NCBI GenBank assembly: GCA_905479615.1
Contig: CAJQNH010000146.1
Coordinates: 1-5,996, forward strand
Direction of reading: 5' to 3'
From: an uncultured Eudoraea sp.
GTDB taxonomy: Bacteria; Bacteroidota; Bacteroidia; Flavobacteriales; Flavobacteriaceae
Length of the DNA: 5,996 nucleotides
The position numbers and the translations under genes are program-made. How positions within the stretch are numbered: the stretch's first letter is position 1; the number at the start of each line of letters is the position of its first letter. A model generated the notes under the pieces. That model ran no database searches. It saw nothing but the letters and a program-made list of their open reading frames with translations, and was not told where the DNA came from. Shown piece by piece: positions 1 to 5,996 of the stretch.

Positions 1-557
1 CAGATTGGGCTTTAAAATGGATAGATTCTCCAAGCTTTGCAGAAAGATTAATTGCTTTTGCGGCGGTTGAAGGTATCTTTTTTTCCGGGGCCTTTTGTTC
101 TATATTTTGGTTAAAGAAGAGAGGCTTAATGCCGGGTCTAACTTTCTCTAACGAACTAATATCCAGAGATGAAGGAATGCATTGTGATTATGCTGTTCAT
201 CTTCACAATAAGCACCTGGTTAATAAGGTGCCAAAAAAACGAATTACAGAAATACTTGTAGATGCCTTAAATATTGAACGGGAATTTATTACTGAATCAC
301 TACCTGTTAGTCTTATTGGTATGAATGCAAAACTCATGACGCAGTATCTGGAATTTGTTACGGATAGATTATTGGTTGAATTGGAATGTGATAAAGTTTA
401 CAACGCTACTAATCCGTTTGATTTTATGGATATGATTTCTCTGCAGGGGAAAACCAATTTCTTTGAGAAACGTGTTTCTGAATACCAAAAGGCAGGAGTC
501 CTTAATGTGGATAAAGACGTAGATGCACAAAAAATCAGTTTTGATGCTGACTTCTAA
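1..557 (+). CDS. nrdB: Ribonucleoside-diphosphate reductase, class Ia small (radical) subunit NrdB, C-terminal part
   Basis: This subunit houses the di-metal centre and tyrosyl radical that starts catalysis in NrdA; it is cytosolic. The gene enters from the left edge, and the reading frame is open from base 3, well before the first internal ATG at 129, so that ATG is not the start. The 184 visible residues are roughly the last 55-60% of an R2 protein. Counting from the first full codon, E23 (AAVEG), E57 and H60 (SRDEGMH) match E. coli R2 ligands E204, E238 and H241 with the same spacing. F27, F31 and I53 match the radical-pocket residues F208, F212 and I234. Tyr161 aligns with the radical-transfer Tyr370 of mouse R2. 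The last residues, FDADF, resemble the mammalian R2 tail that docks to R1. The protein is closer to eukaryotic R2 than to E. coli NrdB. The radical tyrosine and first three ligands lie outside the window. nrdA follows on the same strand. Confidence 0.97.
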   Translation, partial: DWALKWIDSPSFAERLIAFAAVEGIFFSGAFCSIFWLKKRGLMPGLTFSNELISRDEGMHCDYAVHLHNKHLVNKVPKKRITEILVDALNIEREFITESLPVSLIGMNAKLMTQYLEFVTDRLLVELECDKVYNATNPFDFMDMISLQGKTNFFEKRVSEYQKAGVLNVDKDVDAQKISFDADF

Positions 558-676
558 AGTATAGAAAAACGTATTATGCCCTATTTCCACTGGGTTTTTT
601 ATGCCATTTAAATAGATTATTTCGCTTATATAAGCTTTTCAATAACCAGCATAGCACTTAAAACAATTAGAACCAC
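558..676 (+). other. nrdB-nrdA intergenic spacer with weak dyads
   Basis: These 119 bases carry no ORF of note. A weak CCC/GGG hairpin (580-597 region) runs into a T6 tract ending near 600. It could act as an attenuator or partial terminator, but its stem is only 3-4 bp. A perfect 12-bp palindrome, GCTTATATAAGC, sits at 624-635, about 41 bases before the nrdA ATG. No good Bacteroidota promoter (TTG, about 19 bases, TAnnTTTG) is visible. I therefore infer that nrdA is mainly cotranscribed with nrdB. The leader just before nrdA is A-rich with no Shine-Dalgarno sequence, as is usual in Bacteroidota. Confidence 0.4.
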
Positions 677-3154
677 ATGTATGTAGTAAAAAGAGATGGA
701 AGAAAAGAGCCGATGATGTTCGATAAGATCACGGCCAGAGTACGTAAGCTTTGTTATGGTCTTAACGACCTTGTAGATCCTGTAAAAGTTGCCATGAGGG
801 TAATTGAAGGTCTATATGATGGTGTAACCACATCCGAACTCGATAATCTGGCGGCCGAAATTGCAGCCACATTAACTACGGCACACCCGGATTATGCGAA
901 ATTGGCTGCGCGAATTTCTGTCTCTAATTTACATAAGAACACAAAAAAGTCTTTTTATGAAACGATGAAGGATTTATATGAATATGTAAATCCCAGGACC
1001 GGAAAAAAAGCCCCATTATTATCTGATGAGGTCTTTAAGGTTATCTCTGAAAATGCTGATGAGTTAGATTCCACTATAATTTATAACAGGGATTTTGGGT
1101 ATGATTATTTTGGCTTTAAAACCCTGGAACGCTCTTACCTCTTAAAATTAAATGGCAAAATAGCCGAAAGACCGCAGCATATGTTAATGCGTGTGGCCGT
1201 TGGAATTCACCTCGATGATTTGGAATCGGCAATAGAGACTTATGAGCTCATGTCTAAGAAGTACTTTACACATGCTACGCCTACATTATTCAATTCAGGT
1301 ACTCCCAAACCACAAATGTCTTCATGTTTCTTGCTGGCAATGAAAGATGACAGTATAGATGGTATTTATGATACGCTAAAGCAAACCGCTAAAATTTCTC
1401 AATCTGCGGGTGGTATAGGCTTATCAATACACAATGTACGGGCAACGGGGTCTTATATTGCCGGCACAAATGGCACATCTAATGGAATTGTACCAATGTT
1501 GCAAGTGTTTAACGATACAGCCCGTTATGTTGACCAGGGAGGTGGAAAACGCAAGGGGAGCTTTGCTATATATGTAGAGCCATGGCATGCGGATATTTTT
1601 GATTTTTTAGATCTTAAAAAGAATCATGGGAAAGAAGAAATGAGGGCAAGAGACCTGTTCTATGCTATGTGGGTACCCGATCTTTTTATGAAAAGAGTAG
1701 AAGCTGATGCGGAATGGACATTAATGTGTCCTAATGAATGTCCCGGTTTATTCACCCATCACAGTGAGGAATTTGAAACCTTATACACGGGTTATGAGGA
1801 GGCTGGAAAAGGCAGAAAAACAATTAGGGCCCGGGAATTATGGGAAAAAATCCTGGAATCACAGATAGAGACCGGTACACCTTATATGTTGTATAAAGAC
1901 GCAGCAAACAGGAAGAGCAATCAAAAGAATTTAGGTACCATCCGCTCTTCCAATCTGTGCACAGAAATAATGGAATACACTTCTCCAGATGAAGTTGCGG
2001 TTTGTAACCTCGCGTCTATTGCATTACCAATGTTTATTAAAAATGGAGAATTTGACCATAAGGAACTCTTTAGAGTTACCAAACGAGTAACCAAAAACCT
2101 TAATAGAGTAATTGATAGAAACTATTACCCGGTTGAAGAGGCCAGAAATTCAAATATGCGGCACCGGCCTATAGGTTTGGGTATACAAGGTTTAGCAGAT
2201 GCTTTTATAATGTTACGCTTACCTTTTACAAGTGATAAAGCCAAGAAACTAAATCAGGATATTTTTGAAACCCTTTACTATGCAGCTGTTACTGCTTCCA
2301 TGGAACAGTCAAAAGAGGAGGGAGCTTATTCAACTTATGAGGGATCGCCTATTTCCCAGGGTCAATTTCAACACAATCTTTGGGGTATTAAAGACGAAGA
2401 ATTATCCGGTAGATGGGATTGGGACAAATTGCGCAAGCAAATAGCAAAACATGGGGTACGTAATTCTCTTTTAGTTGCGCCAATGCCTACTGCTTCTACT
2501 TCACAGATCCTGGGTAATAATGAGTGTTTTGAACCCTACACCTCTAATATTTATACCAGAAGAGTACTTTCGGGTGAGTTTATTGTTGTGAATAAACATC
2601 TTTTGGAAGACCTTGTTAAACTGGGACTTTGGAATGAAAACCTCAAACAGGAATTGATGCGAGCTAATGGTTCTATTCAGCATATTGATAATATTCCGGA
2701 GGATATTAAAGAGCTTTATAAAACTGTTTGGGAATTGAGTATGAAAGACATTATTGATATGTCCAGGCAACGGGGCTATTTTATAGATCAAAGCCAATCT
2801 CTAAACCTCTTTATGGAGAATGCCAATTATGGGAAACTTACTTCTATGCATTTTTATGCCTGGAAAAGTGGTCTTAAAACAGGAATGTATTACCTACGGA
2901 CAAAGGCTGCGGTAGATGCTATTAAGTTTACTCTGGATAATACTAAGAAAAAAGAGATCCCAATTAGTGTGGCCGCAGAGGCGGAAGTTGCTGCTGCAAC
3001 ACCTGAAGCTGCCGTAGCATTACCGGTTGAAACGACACCTGTTAAACAAGAGGAAACAGATGTGGAGCCAATGTCACAAGCTGAAATGAAAGAACTGATC
3101 GCACGTTCCAAAGAAGGACTGGCAGACGATGATTGTCTGATGTGCGGTTCATGA
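677..3154 (+). CDS. nrdA: Ribonucleoside-diphosphate reductase, class Ia large (catalytic) subunit NrdA, eukaryote-like
   Basis: NrdA reduces ribonucleoside diphosphates to deoxyribonucleotides, paired with NrdB in the cytosol. It is complete at 825 residues. Residues 1-90 form an ATP-cone (KRDGR at 5-9; D56 aligns with human RRM1 D57, needed for dATP feedback inhibition). The ten-stranded barrel follows, with D225 in the specificity site and loop 2 around Q287 and R292. Active-site residues are C217 and C443 (the redox pair), N426, C428 (thiyl radical) and E430. Y738-Y739 is the radical-transfer tyrosine pair. The tail ends CLMCGS, with C820 and C823 as the thioredoxin/glutaredoxin-facing pair. 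Similarity to human RRM1 runs from the first residue, which fixes the ATG at 677. Residues about 757-815 are an Ala/Pro/Glu/Val-rich linker that would let the tail swing into the active site. Loop 2 reads GGGKRKG where human has GGNKRPG. There is no intein, intron or frameshift. It follows nrdB by 119 bp. Confidence 0.98.
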   Translation: MYVVKRDGRKEPMMFDKITARVRKLCYGLNDLVDPVKVAMRVIEGLYDGVTTSELDNLAAEIAATLTTAHPDYAKLAARISVSNLHKNTKKSFYETMKDLYEYVNPRTGKKAPLLSDEVFKVISENADELDSTIIYNRDFGYDYFGFKTLERSYLLKLNGKIAERPQHMLMRVAVGIHLDDLESAIETYELMSKKYFTHATPTLFNSGTPKPQMSSCFLLAMKDDSIDGIYDTLKQTAKISQSAGGIGLSIHNVRATGSYIAGTNGTSNGIVPMLQVFNDTARYVDQGGGKRKGSFAIYVEPWHADIFDFLDLKKNHGKEEMRARDLFYAMWVPDLFMKRVEADAEWTLMCPNECPGLFTHHSEEFETLYTGYEEAGKGRKTIRARELWEKILESQIETGTPYMLYKDAANRKSNQKNLGTIRSSNLCTEIMEYTSPDEVAVCNLASIALPMFIKNGEFDHKELFRVTKRVTKNLNRVIDRNYYPVEEARNSNMRHRPIGLGIQGLADAFIMLRLPFTSDKAKKLNQDIFETLYYAAVTASMEQSKEEGAYSTYEGSPISQGQFQHNLWGIKDEELSGRWDWDKLRKQIAKHGVRNSLLVAPMPTASTSQILGNNECFEPYTSNIYTRRVLSGEFIVVNKHLLEDLVKLGLWNENLKQELMRANGSIQHIDNIPEDIKELYKTVWELSMKDIIDMSRQRGYFIDQSQSLNLFMENANYGKLTSMHFYAWKSGLKTGMYYLRTKAAVDAIKFTLDNTKKKEIPISVAAEAEVAAATPEAAVALPVETTPVKQEETDVEPMSQAEMKELIARSKEGLADDDCLMCGS

Positions 3155-3231
3155 ACGTAACCTATACTGAAATGCAATTGGCTGACTATACTATATCGTT
3201 TCAGTTATAGTGTAAATAGTGTTTATTGATT

Positions 3232-3291
3232 AAAAAACACCTCGGGTAGGTCCACCCCATATTTCAGACCTATCAGCAGGTGTTTTTTTAT
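3232..3291. terminator. Large bidirectional Rho-independent-type terminator hairpin after nrdA
   Basis: The outer stem pairs 3232-3242 (AAAAAACACCT) with 3278-3288 (AGGTGTTTTTT), 11 bp without mismatch. An inner stem pairs 3245-3252 (GGTAGGTC) with 3267-3274 (GACCTATC), 8 bp with one G-T wobble, closing a 14-base loop. Small unpaired segments join the two stems. The plus strand continues with T7 and a second T6 tract, and the minus strand has a T6 tract from the A-run at 3232-3237, so it can work in both directions. This suits the convergent layout. It lies 77 bases past the nrdA stop but about 500 bases past the stop of the minus-strand isomerase gene. Confidence 0.85.
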
Positions 3292-3789
3292 TTTTTGTTA
3301 CTTCGGGATTGACCCAATTATTTAAGGAAATAAAAATACGTTTGATTCCGGGTATAGGGATTAATCAGTATACCAAGATCACTAGTCTATAATGGCCAGA
3401 TCAAGCGATCTGAAACAATACTCTAATAAAATAATAGTTATTTTTTGGGGTAAGTCATCCTTCTAAGCCTATTAAATAATAGATTAATAAGGGTTTTGTT
3501 CTATTTTTTAAAAACAGGTCTCCCAACATTGTATGATATAATAATCAATGCTGTGTAAATCAATAAAAGGATAAAATAGTTGTCCAATGCTAAGGGAATA
3601 AATTAAATTCTAACAATATTATATACGTATAAAAATCAGATTCGGATTACCAAATTCTAAAAAAATGACATCAAAAATGTTAAAATCAATAATTTAATTG
3701 CCAAAAGACAAGCAATTTTCATATTTATTGGATTAAAGTGGCTTACCCCTGGTGCAGAGCTTGTGAAAATATCAAAAAAACAGGAAAGT
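3292..3789. other. AT-rich gene-free region between convergent genes
   Basis: About 500 bases, clearly richer in A+T than the flanking genes, with stops in all frames and no ORF that resembles a protein I know. Three small dyads are visible: GGTATA 3351-3356 with TATACC 3369-3374 (12-base loop); CAGATC 3397-3402 with GATCTG 3407-3412 (4-base loop AAGC); and AATTGC 3696-3701 with GCAATT 3712-3717 (10-base loop). None has the G+C-rich stem plus T-tract of a strong terminator. TACGTTTG at 3337-3344 matches the Bacteroidota -7 element TAnnTTTG but has no well-spaced -33 TTG. I see no tRNA, direct-repeat array or transposon end. Part of it is probably 3' untranslated sequence of the minus-strand operon. 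Confidence 0.6.
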
Positions 3790-4710
3790 TTAAATAAAAG
3801 CATCCACGGTTTTATACGCATTTATTACGGCTAATTCACCGTCTTTATCCGGAAGAGAATTCCCGTGTTCCATCCCCATAACTCCATTAAACCCTTTTTT
3901 GTGAATGAATTTAAAAATGTTATTATAATTTATTTCACCTGTGGTAGGTTCATTTCTTCCGGGGTTATCCCCAATTTGAAAATAAGCAATTTCATTCCAG
4001 CAGGCCTCAATATTTGGAATTAAGTTACCTTCCTGGATTTGTTGATGATAAATGTCAAAAAGTATTTTGCATGAAGGAGAATTAACTGCCTTACAAATTT
4101 CATATGCCTGAGAAGAACCTGTAAGAAATAATCCGGGATGGTTTCGGAAGTTTAGCGGTTCCAGGACCATTGTTAAATTATGTGGTTCTAATAAGGCACT
4201 GGCTTGTTTCAGGGATTCAATAACATGAGCGGTTTGGTATCCCATGGATAAACCTAAGTCTAAATGTCCGGGAACAACAGTCATCCACTTCGCGTTTACG
4301 CGTTTGGCTACAATAATGGCTTTATTTATATAGTCTAAGAACTCTTCCCGTTTCTCAATATCCCCTGAAGCCAGATTTGGTTCCGTCCAATAAATCTTAT
4401 GCGCTACAAAGACACCCATTTCAATGTTCCGGACCGCCATGGTTTTGGCCATTCCTTCCTGTAAATCAACAGAACGCTGCATCATTTCATTGTCCTCAAA
4501 AGCAGTAAAACCCTGGTCTGCCATGAAATTAAGTTGCGCTATTGGGTCTTCACCAGCACTATGTTTAAACATACCAAGATGAGGTGCATATTTCAGATGA
4601 AAGGAATGCTTTAAAGGTGTTTTAGAAATAGAGCCTAAGGCAGAAAACCCGGTCAGCGACAGGGTGCTTGCAGTGCAAGCTGATTTAGTTATAAAACTTC
4701 TTCTTTTCAA
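3790..4710 (-). CDS. Tat-exported hydroxypyruvate-isomerase-like TIM-barrel protein (sugar isomerase/epimerase)
   Basis: 306 residues of the xylose-isomerase-like TIM-barrel superfamily, closest in motifs to hydroxypyruvate isomerase (Hyi/OtnI). The metal-binding set is E184 (MVLEPLN), D219 (ILFDIYH), Q245 (YFQIGD) and E281 (GMEHG), with H222 next to the metal. The stretch PGRNEPTTGEINY at 250-262 is also typical. These enzymes interconvert ketoses and aldoses or epimerise ketoses through an enediol. The N-terminus, RRSFITK at 3-9 followed by a Ser/Thr/Leu-rich hydrophobic segment to about residue 26, is a twin-arginine export signal, so it probably folds with its metal before export to the periplasm. 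The start is TTG at 4710-4708: an in-frame TAA sits directly before it, and the next in-frame ATG (residue 47) would remove the signal. Only 9 bases separate it from the upstream stop, so it is likely cotranscribed with the dehydrogenase genes. The true substrate is unknown; a keto-sugar made by its neighbours is plausible. Confidence 0.88.
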   Translation of the reverse strand: MKRRSFITKSACTASTLSLTGFSALGSISKTPLKHSFHLKYAPHLGMFKHSAGEDPIAQLNFMADQGFTAFEDNEMMQRSVDLQEGMAKTMAVRNIEMGVFVAHKIYWTEPNLASGDIEKREEFLDYINKAIIVAKRVNAKWMTVVPGHLDLGLSMGYQTAHVIESLKQASALLEPHNLTMVLEPLNFRNHPGLFLTGSSQAYEICKAVNSPSCKILFDIYHQQIQEGNLIPNIEACWNEIAYFQIGDNPGRNEPTTGEINYNNIFKFIHKKGFNGVMGMEHGNSLPDKDGELAVINAYKTVDAFI

Positions 4711-4719
4711 TTAAATTAG

Positions 4720-5367
4720 TTATAGGGACCAATCTTTGCCCCCTGTGAGTTCATTAAGATCACCACAACCGATATATTCTCCGGGAACCGGCAGGTATGC
4801 GAGCACTTCCTCTCCCACATATTCTGAAGTTTTGTATCCCCAAATTGTCATATCGCGGAGATTCTTTGCAAAGGAATAACTAACTACTTCATCAGCCAAC
4901 GCGTCATTTTCTCCTTTAGCAATTGCCGAAGTATTTTTAATAGTCAGTTCCGCATTCTTTATGTCATCTTCTTCACTAACTTGAAGGGCAGCTGCTAAGA
5001 CGGGTTCCAGGTCTTCAGAAGTTAAATCATCAGCTTTCTTTTTGCCGGAATCCTGTAGAGCCGTCTCAATGAATTGTTCAAAAGACACTTTGACCATGGC
5101 TTGTTGTCCATCTTCCATAATCTCGTTCGTAAAACGATCTATGAATACATGAACGTTCACGTCAGTGGCCGAAGGCGTATCTGTTTTAGGGAGGATGATA
5201 TCTACTAGCTTGTAAAGTACATTGCCCTGCTCTTTTGTAAAAAAATCAGGTTTCCAGTCAATTGTATTTACATCATTACATCCTTGAACAAGGCTCAATA
5301 ATGTTGGGGTGGCTATAGTATATCCTAGGGCAAGCCCCATATTTTTTAACGCGACTCTTCTATCCAT
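4720..5367 (-). CDS. Gluconate 2-dehydrogenase subunit 3 family protein, Tat-targeted small subunit of the GMC dehydrogenase
   Basis: 215 residues resembling the gluconate 2-dehydrogenase subunit 3 family (PF13618). Small subunits of this kind partner FAD-dependent GMC dehydrogenases such as glucoside 3-dehydrogenase, and usually supply the Tat signal so that the folded flavoprotein is carried across the membrane with them. Seen here: DRRVALK at 2-8 as a twin-arginine motif, a hydrophobic segment at 11-28, and Cys30 in LVQGC. That cysteine may be a lipidation site, although Gln at -2 is not classical. Family-like motifs are FFTKEQ at 42-47, ILPKTDTPSATDV at 58-70, IWGYKTSE at 175-182 and the C-terminal GGKDWSL. 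The middle (105-160) is acidic and lysine-rich. Its ATG shares its A with the last base of the GMC stop (TAATG), and an AGGA at 5379-5376, 8 bases before the ATG, could serve as ribosome binding site. This argues for translational coupling and a fixed ratio with the GMC subunit. Confidence 0.88.
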   Translation of the reverse strand: MDRRVALKNMGLALGYTIATPTLLSLVQGCNDVNTIDWKPDFFTKEQGNVLYKLVDIILPKTDTPSATDVNVHVFIDRFTNEIMEDGQQAMVKVSFEQFIETALQDSGKKKADDLTSEDLEPVLAAALQVSEEDDIKNAELTIKNTSAIAKGENDALADEVVSYSFAKNLRDMTIWGYKTSEYVGEEVLAYLPVPGEYIGCGDLNELTGGKDWSL

Positions 5368-5996
5368 TATAATAATCCTTTTTTAAGTTGTTCTGCAGCA
5401 TGGTTGGCAGCTCGTGCCGTAAATGCCATATAAGTCAATGAAGGGTTTACGCAGGCGGCAGAGGTCATGAATGCCCCATCTGTTACATATACGTTTTTGA
5501 CGTCATGTACCTGATTGTAACCATTAAGGACAGAGGTTTTGGGATCTCTTCCCATCCGGGCAGTTCCCATTTCGTGGATGCCTAACCCAAGGGCCCCTGG
5601 CCTGTCATAAGCTTCAACGTCTCGGAGTCCGGATTTTTTCAGCATTTCATACGCCTGTTCTTTCATGTCTTCCCGCATCTTCCACTCGTTGTCTTTGAAC
5701 TCTGCATCAAATGTTACTGTTGGTAATCCCCAACCATCTAATTTGTCATAATCTAATGTCATCCGGTTATCTTCATAGGGCAATACTTCACCAAAACCGC
5801 CCAGCCCAAAGGTCCAGCCACCTGGTTTTAAGATAGCCTCTTTAAGGTCTTTTCCATGTGATAATTCAGAAACGGCATCTTCCCAATTACCCCTGCTGCC
5901 ACTTCCCTGATAACCATATCCGCGTATAAACTCTTTCATATTAGTATCTCCGCCAATATTCCGGAAGCGCGGCACATAGATACCATTAGGTTTTCT
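5367..5996 (-). CDS. GMC-family FAD-dependent oxidoreductase, C-terminal part (sugar/glucoside dehydrogenase-like)
   Basis: The frame is open to the right edge of the window (RKPNGIYVPRFRN at the edge), so the gene begins outside; the GTG at 5975 is internal, not a start. The 209 visible residues are about the last third to 40% of a typical 550-570-residue GMC protein. They cover the end of the substrate domain and the GMC C-terminal domain. Visible His141 (IHEMGTARMG) is the usual catalytic histidine, and Asn184 (CVNPSLT) takes the place of the second catalytic residue, His or Asn in this family. SVLN, QVHDVKNVYVTDGA and the final FTARAANHAAEQL helix are classic GMC features. The N-terminal FAD-binding Rossmann motif is not visible. 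It would oxidise a sugar or polyol hydroxyl and pass electrons on, often to a cytochrome c that is not seen here. The paired small subunit makes a gluconate-2-dehydrogenase- or glucoside-3-dehydrogenase-type enzyme likely; the substrate is unknown. Confidence 0.93.
   Translation of the reverse strand, partial: RKPNGIYVPRFRNIGGDTNMKEFIRGYGYQGSGSRGNWEDAVSELSHGKDLKEAILKPGGWTFGLGGFGEVLPYEDNRMTLDYDKLDGWGLPTVTFDAEFKDNEWKMREDMKEQAYEMLKKSGLRDVEAYDRPGALGLGIHEMGTARMGRDPKTSVLNGYNQVHDVKNVYVTDGAFMTSAACVNPSLTYMAFTARAANHAAEQLKKGLL

Noticed and set aside
369..590. Minus-strand open frame overlapping the end of nrdB
   Set aside because: It is antisense to the conserved NrdB C-terminus, with no protein resemblance; a shadow frame.
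624..635. GCTTATATAAGC palindrome as an NrdR box upstream of nrdA
   Set aside because: The NrdR consensus has a central ATATAT flanked by ACAC/GTGT-type arms. This site is offset in the centre and its arms differ, and there is no second box at the expected spacing.
2501..2797. Minus-strand open frame inside nrdA
   Set aside because: It is antisense to well-conserved NrdA residues (about 609-707), with no recognisable product or ribosome binding site.
2890..3177. Minus-strand open frame overlapping the end of nrdA
   Set aside because: It lies opposite the Ala/Glu-rich linker of nrdA, whose biased codons keep the other strand open. It has no family resemblance, so it is a shadow frame.
3185..3211. 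ACTATA/TATAGT inverted repeat just after nrdA as a terminator or regulator site
   Set aside because: The stem is 6 bp and nearly all A-T, with no T-tract directly following. The strong hairpin 20 bases further on explains termination better.
3392..3466. 24-codon plus-strand ORF (MARSSDLKQY...) downstream of the TAnnTTTG match
   Set aside because: It is very short, has no ribosome binding site and no recognisable motif, and it spans the CAGATC/GATCTG dyad. An ORF this size is expected by chance.
3693..3788. Plus-strand frame with a thioredoxin-like WCRAC motif (PWCRACENIKK)
   Set aside because: The frame has no ATG, opens right after a stop, is only about 31 codons long and lacks the rest of a thioredoxin fold. 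A CxxC match in such a short stretch is likely chance, although a gene remnant cannot be fully excluded.

Overview
The window looks like a chromosomal segment from a Bacteroidota bacterium, most likely a flavobacterium. The reasons are a moderately AT-rich base composition, A-rich leaders with few Shine-Dalgarno sequences, a eukaryote-like class Ia ribonucleotide reductase, and a cluster of GMC oxidoreductase, gluconate-2-dehydrogenase-subunit-3-like protein and TIM-barrel isomerase that is common in that phylum. The organism call is inferred from protein resemblance; there is no rRNA here to test it.

Layout. Positions 1-557 (+) hold the C-terminal part of nrdB, the ribonucleotide reductase radical subunit. 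After a 119-bp spacer, 677-3154 (+) is a complete nrdA, the catalytic subunit. A large hairpin with T-tracts usable on both strands (3232-3289) follows nrdA. About 500 bp of AT-rich sequence without a convincing gene (3290-3789) separates it from a convergent minus-strand gene run. In transcription order that run is a GMC-family flavoprotein oxidoreductase (5996-5367, N-terminus outside the window), its likely Tat-targeted small subunit (5367-4720, sharing one base with the GMC stop codon), and a Tat-targeted hydroxypyruvate-isomerase-like TIM-barrel protein (4710-3790, apparently starting at TTG).

How the genes work together. NrdB and NrdA form one enzyme that converts ribonucleoside diphosphates to deoxyribonucleotides. 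NrdB keeps metal ligands and the C-terminal docking tail; NrdA keeps all the redox and radical-site cysteines and the ATP-cone. The minus-strand cluster looks like an envelope sugar- or polyol-oxidation module. The GMC flavoprotein would oxidise the sugar, the small subunit would carry it through the Tat system and anchor or assemble it, and the metal-dependent isomerase/epimerase would act on the keto-product. By analogy with glucoside 3-dehydrogenase systems, a 3-keto-glycoside pathway is a reasonable guess, but the substrate cannot be read from the sequence.

I found no transposon, CRISPR array, tRNA, rRNA or clearly novel system. The items most worth a second look are the TTG start of the isomerase, the Tat-dependent oxidoreductase/isomerase module, the mammal-like RNR termini, and the long gene-free convergent intergenic region.
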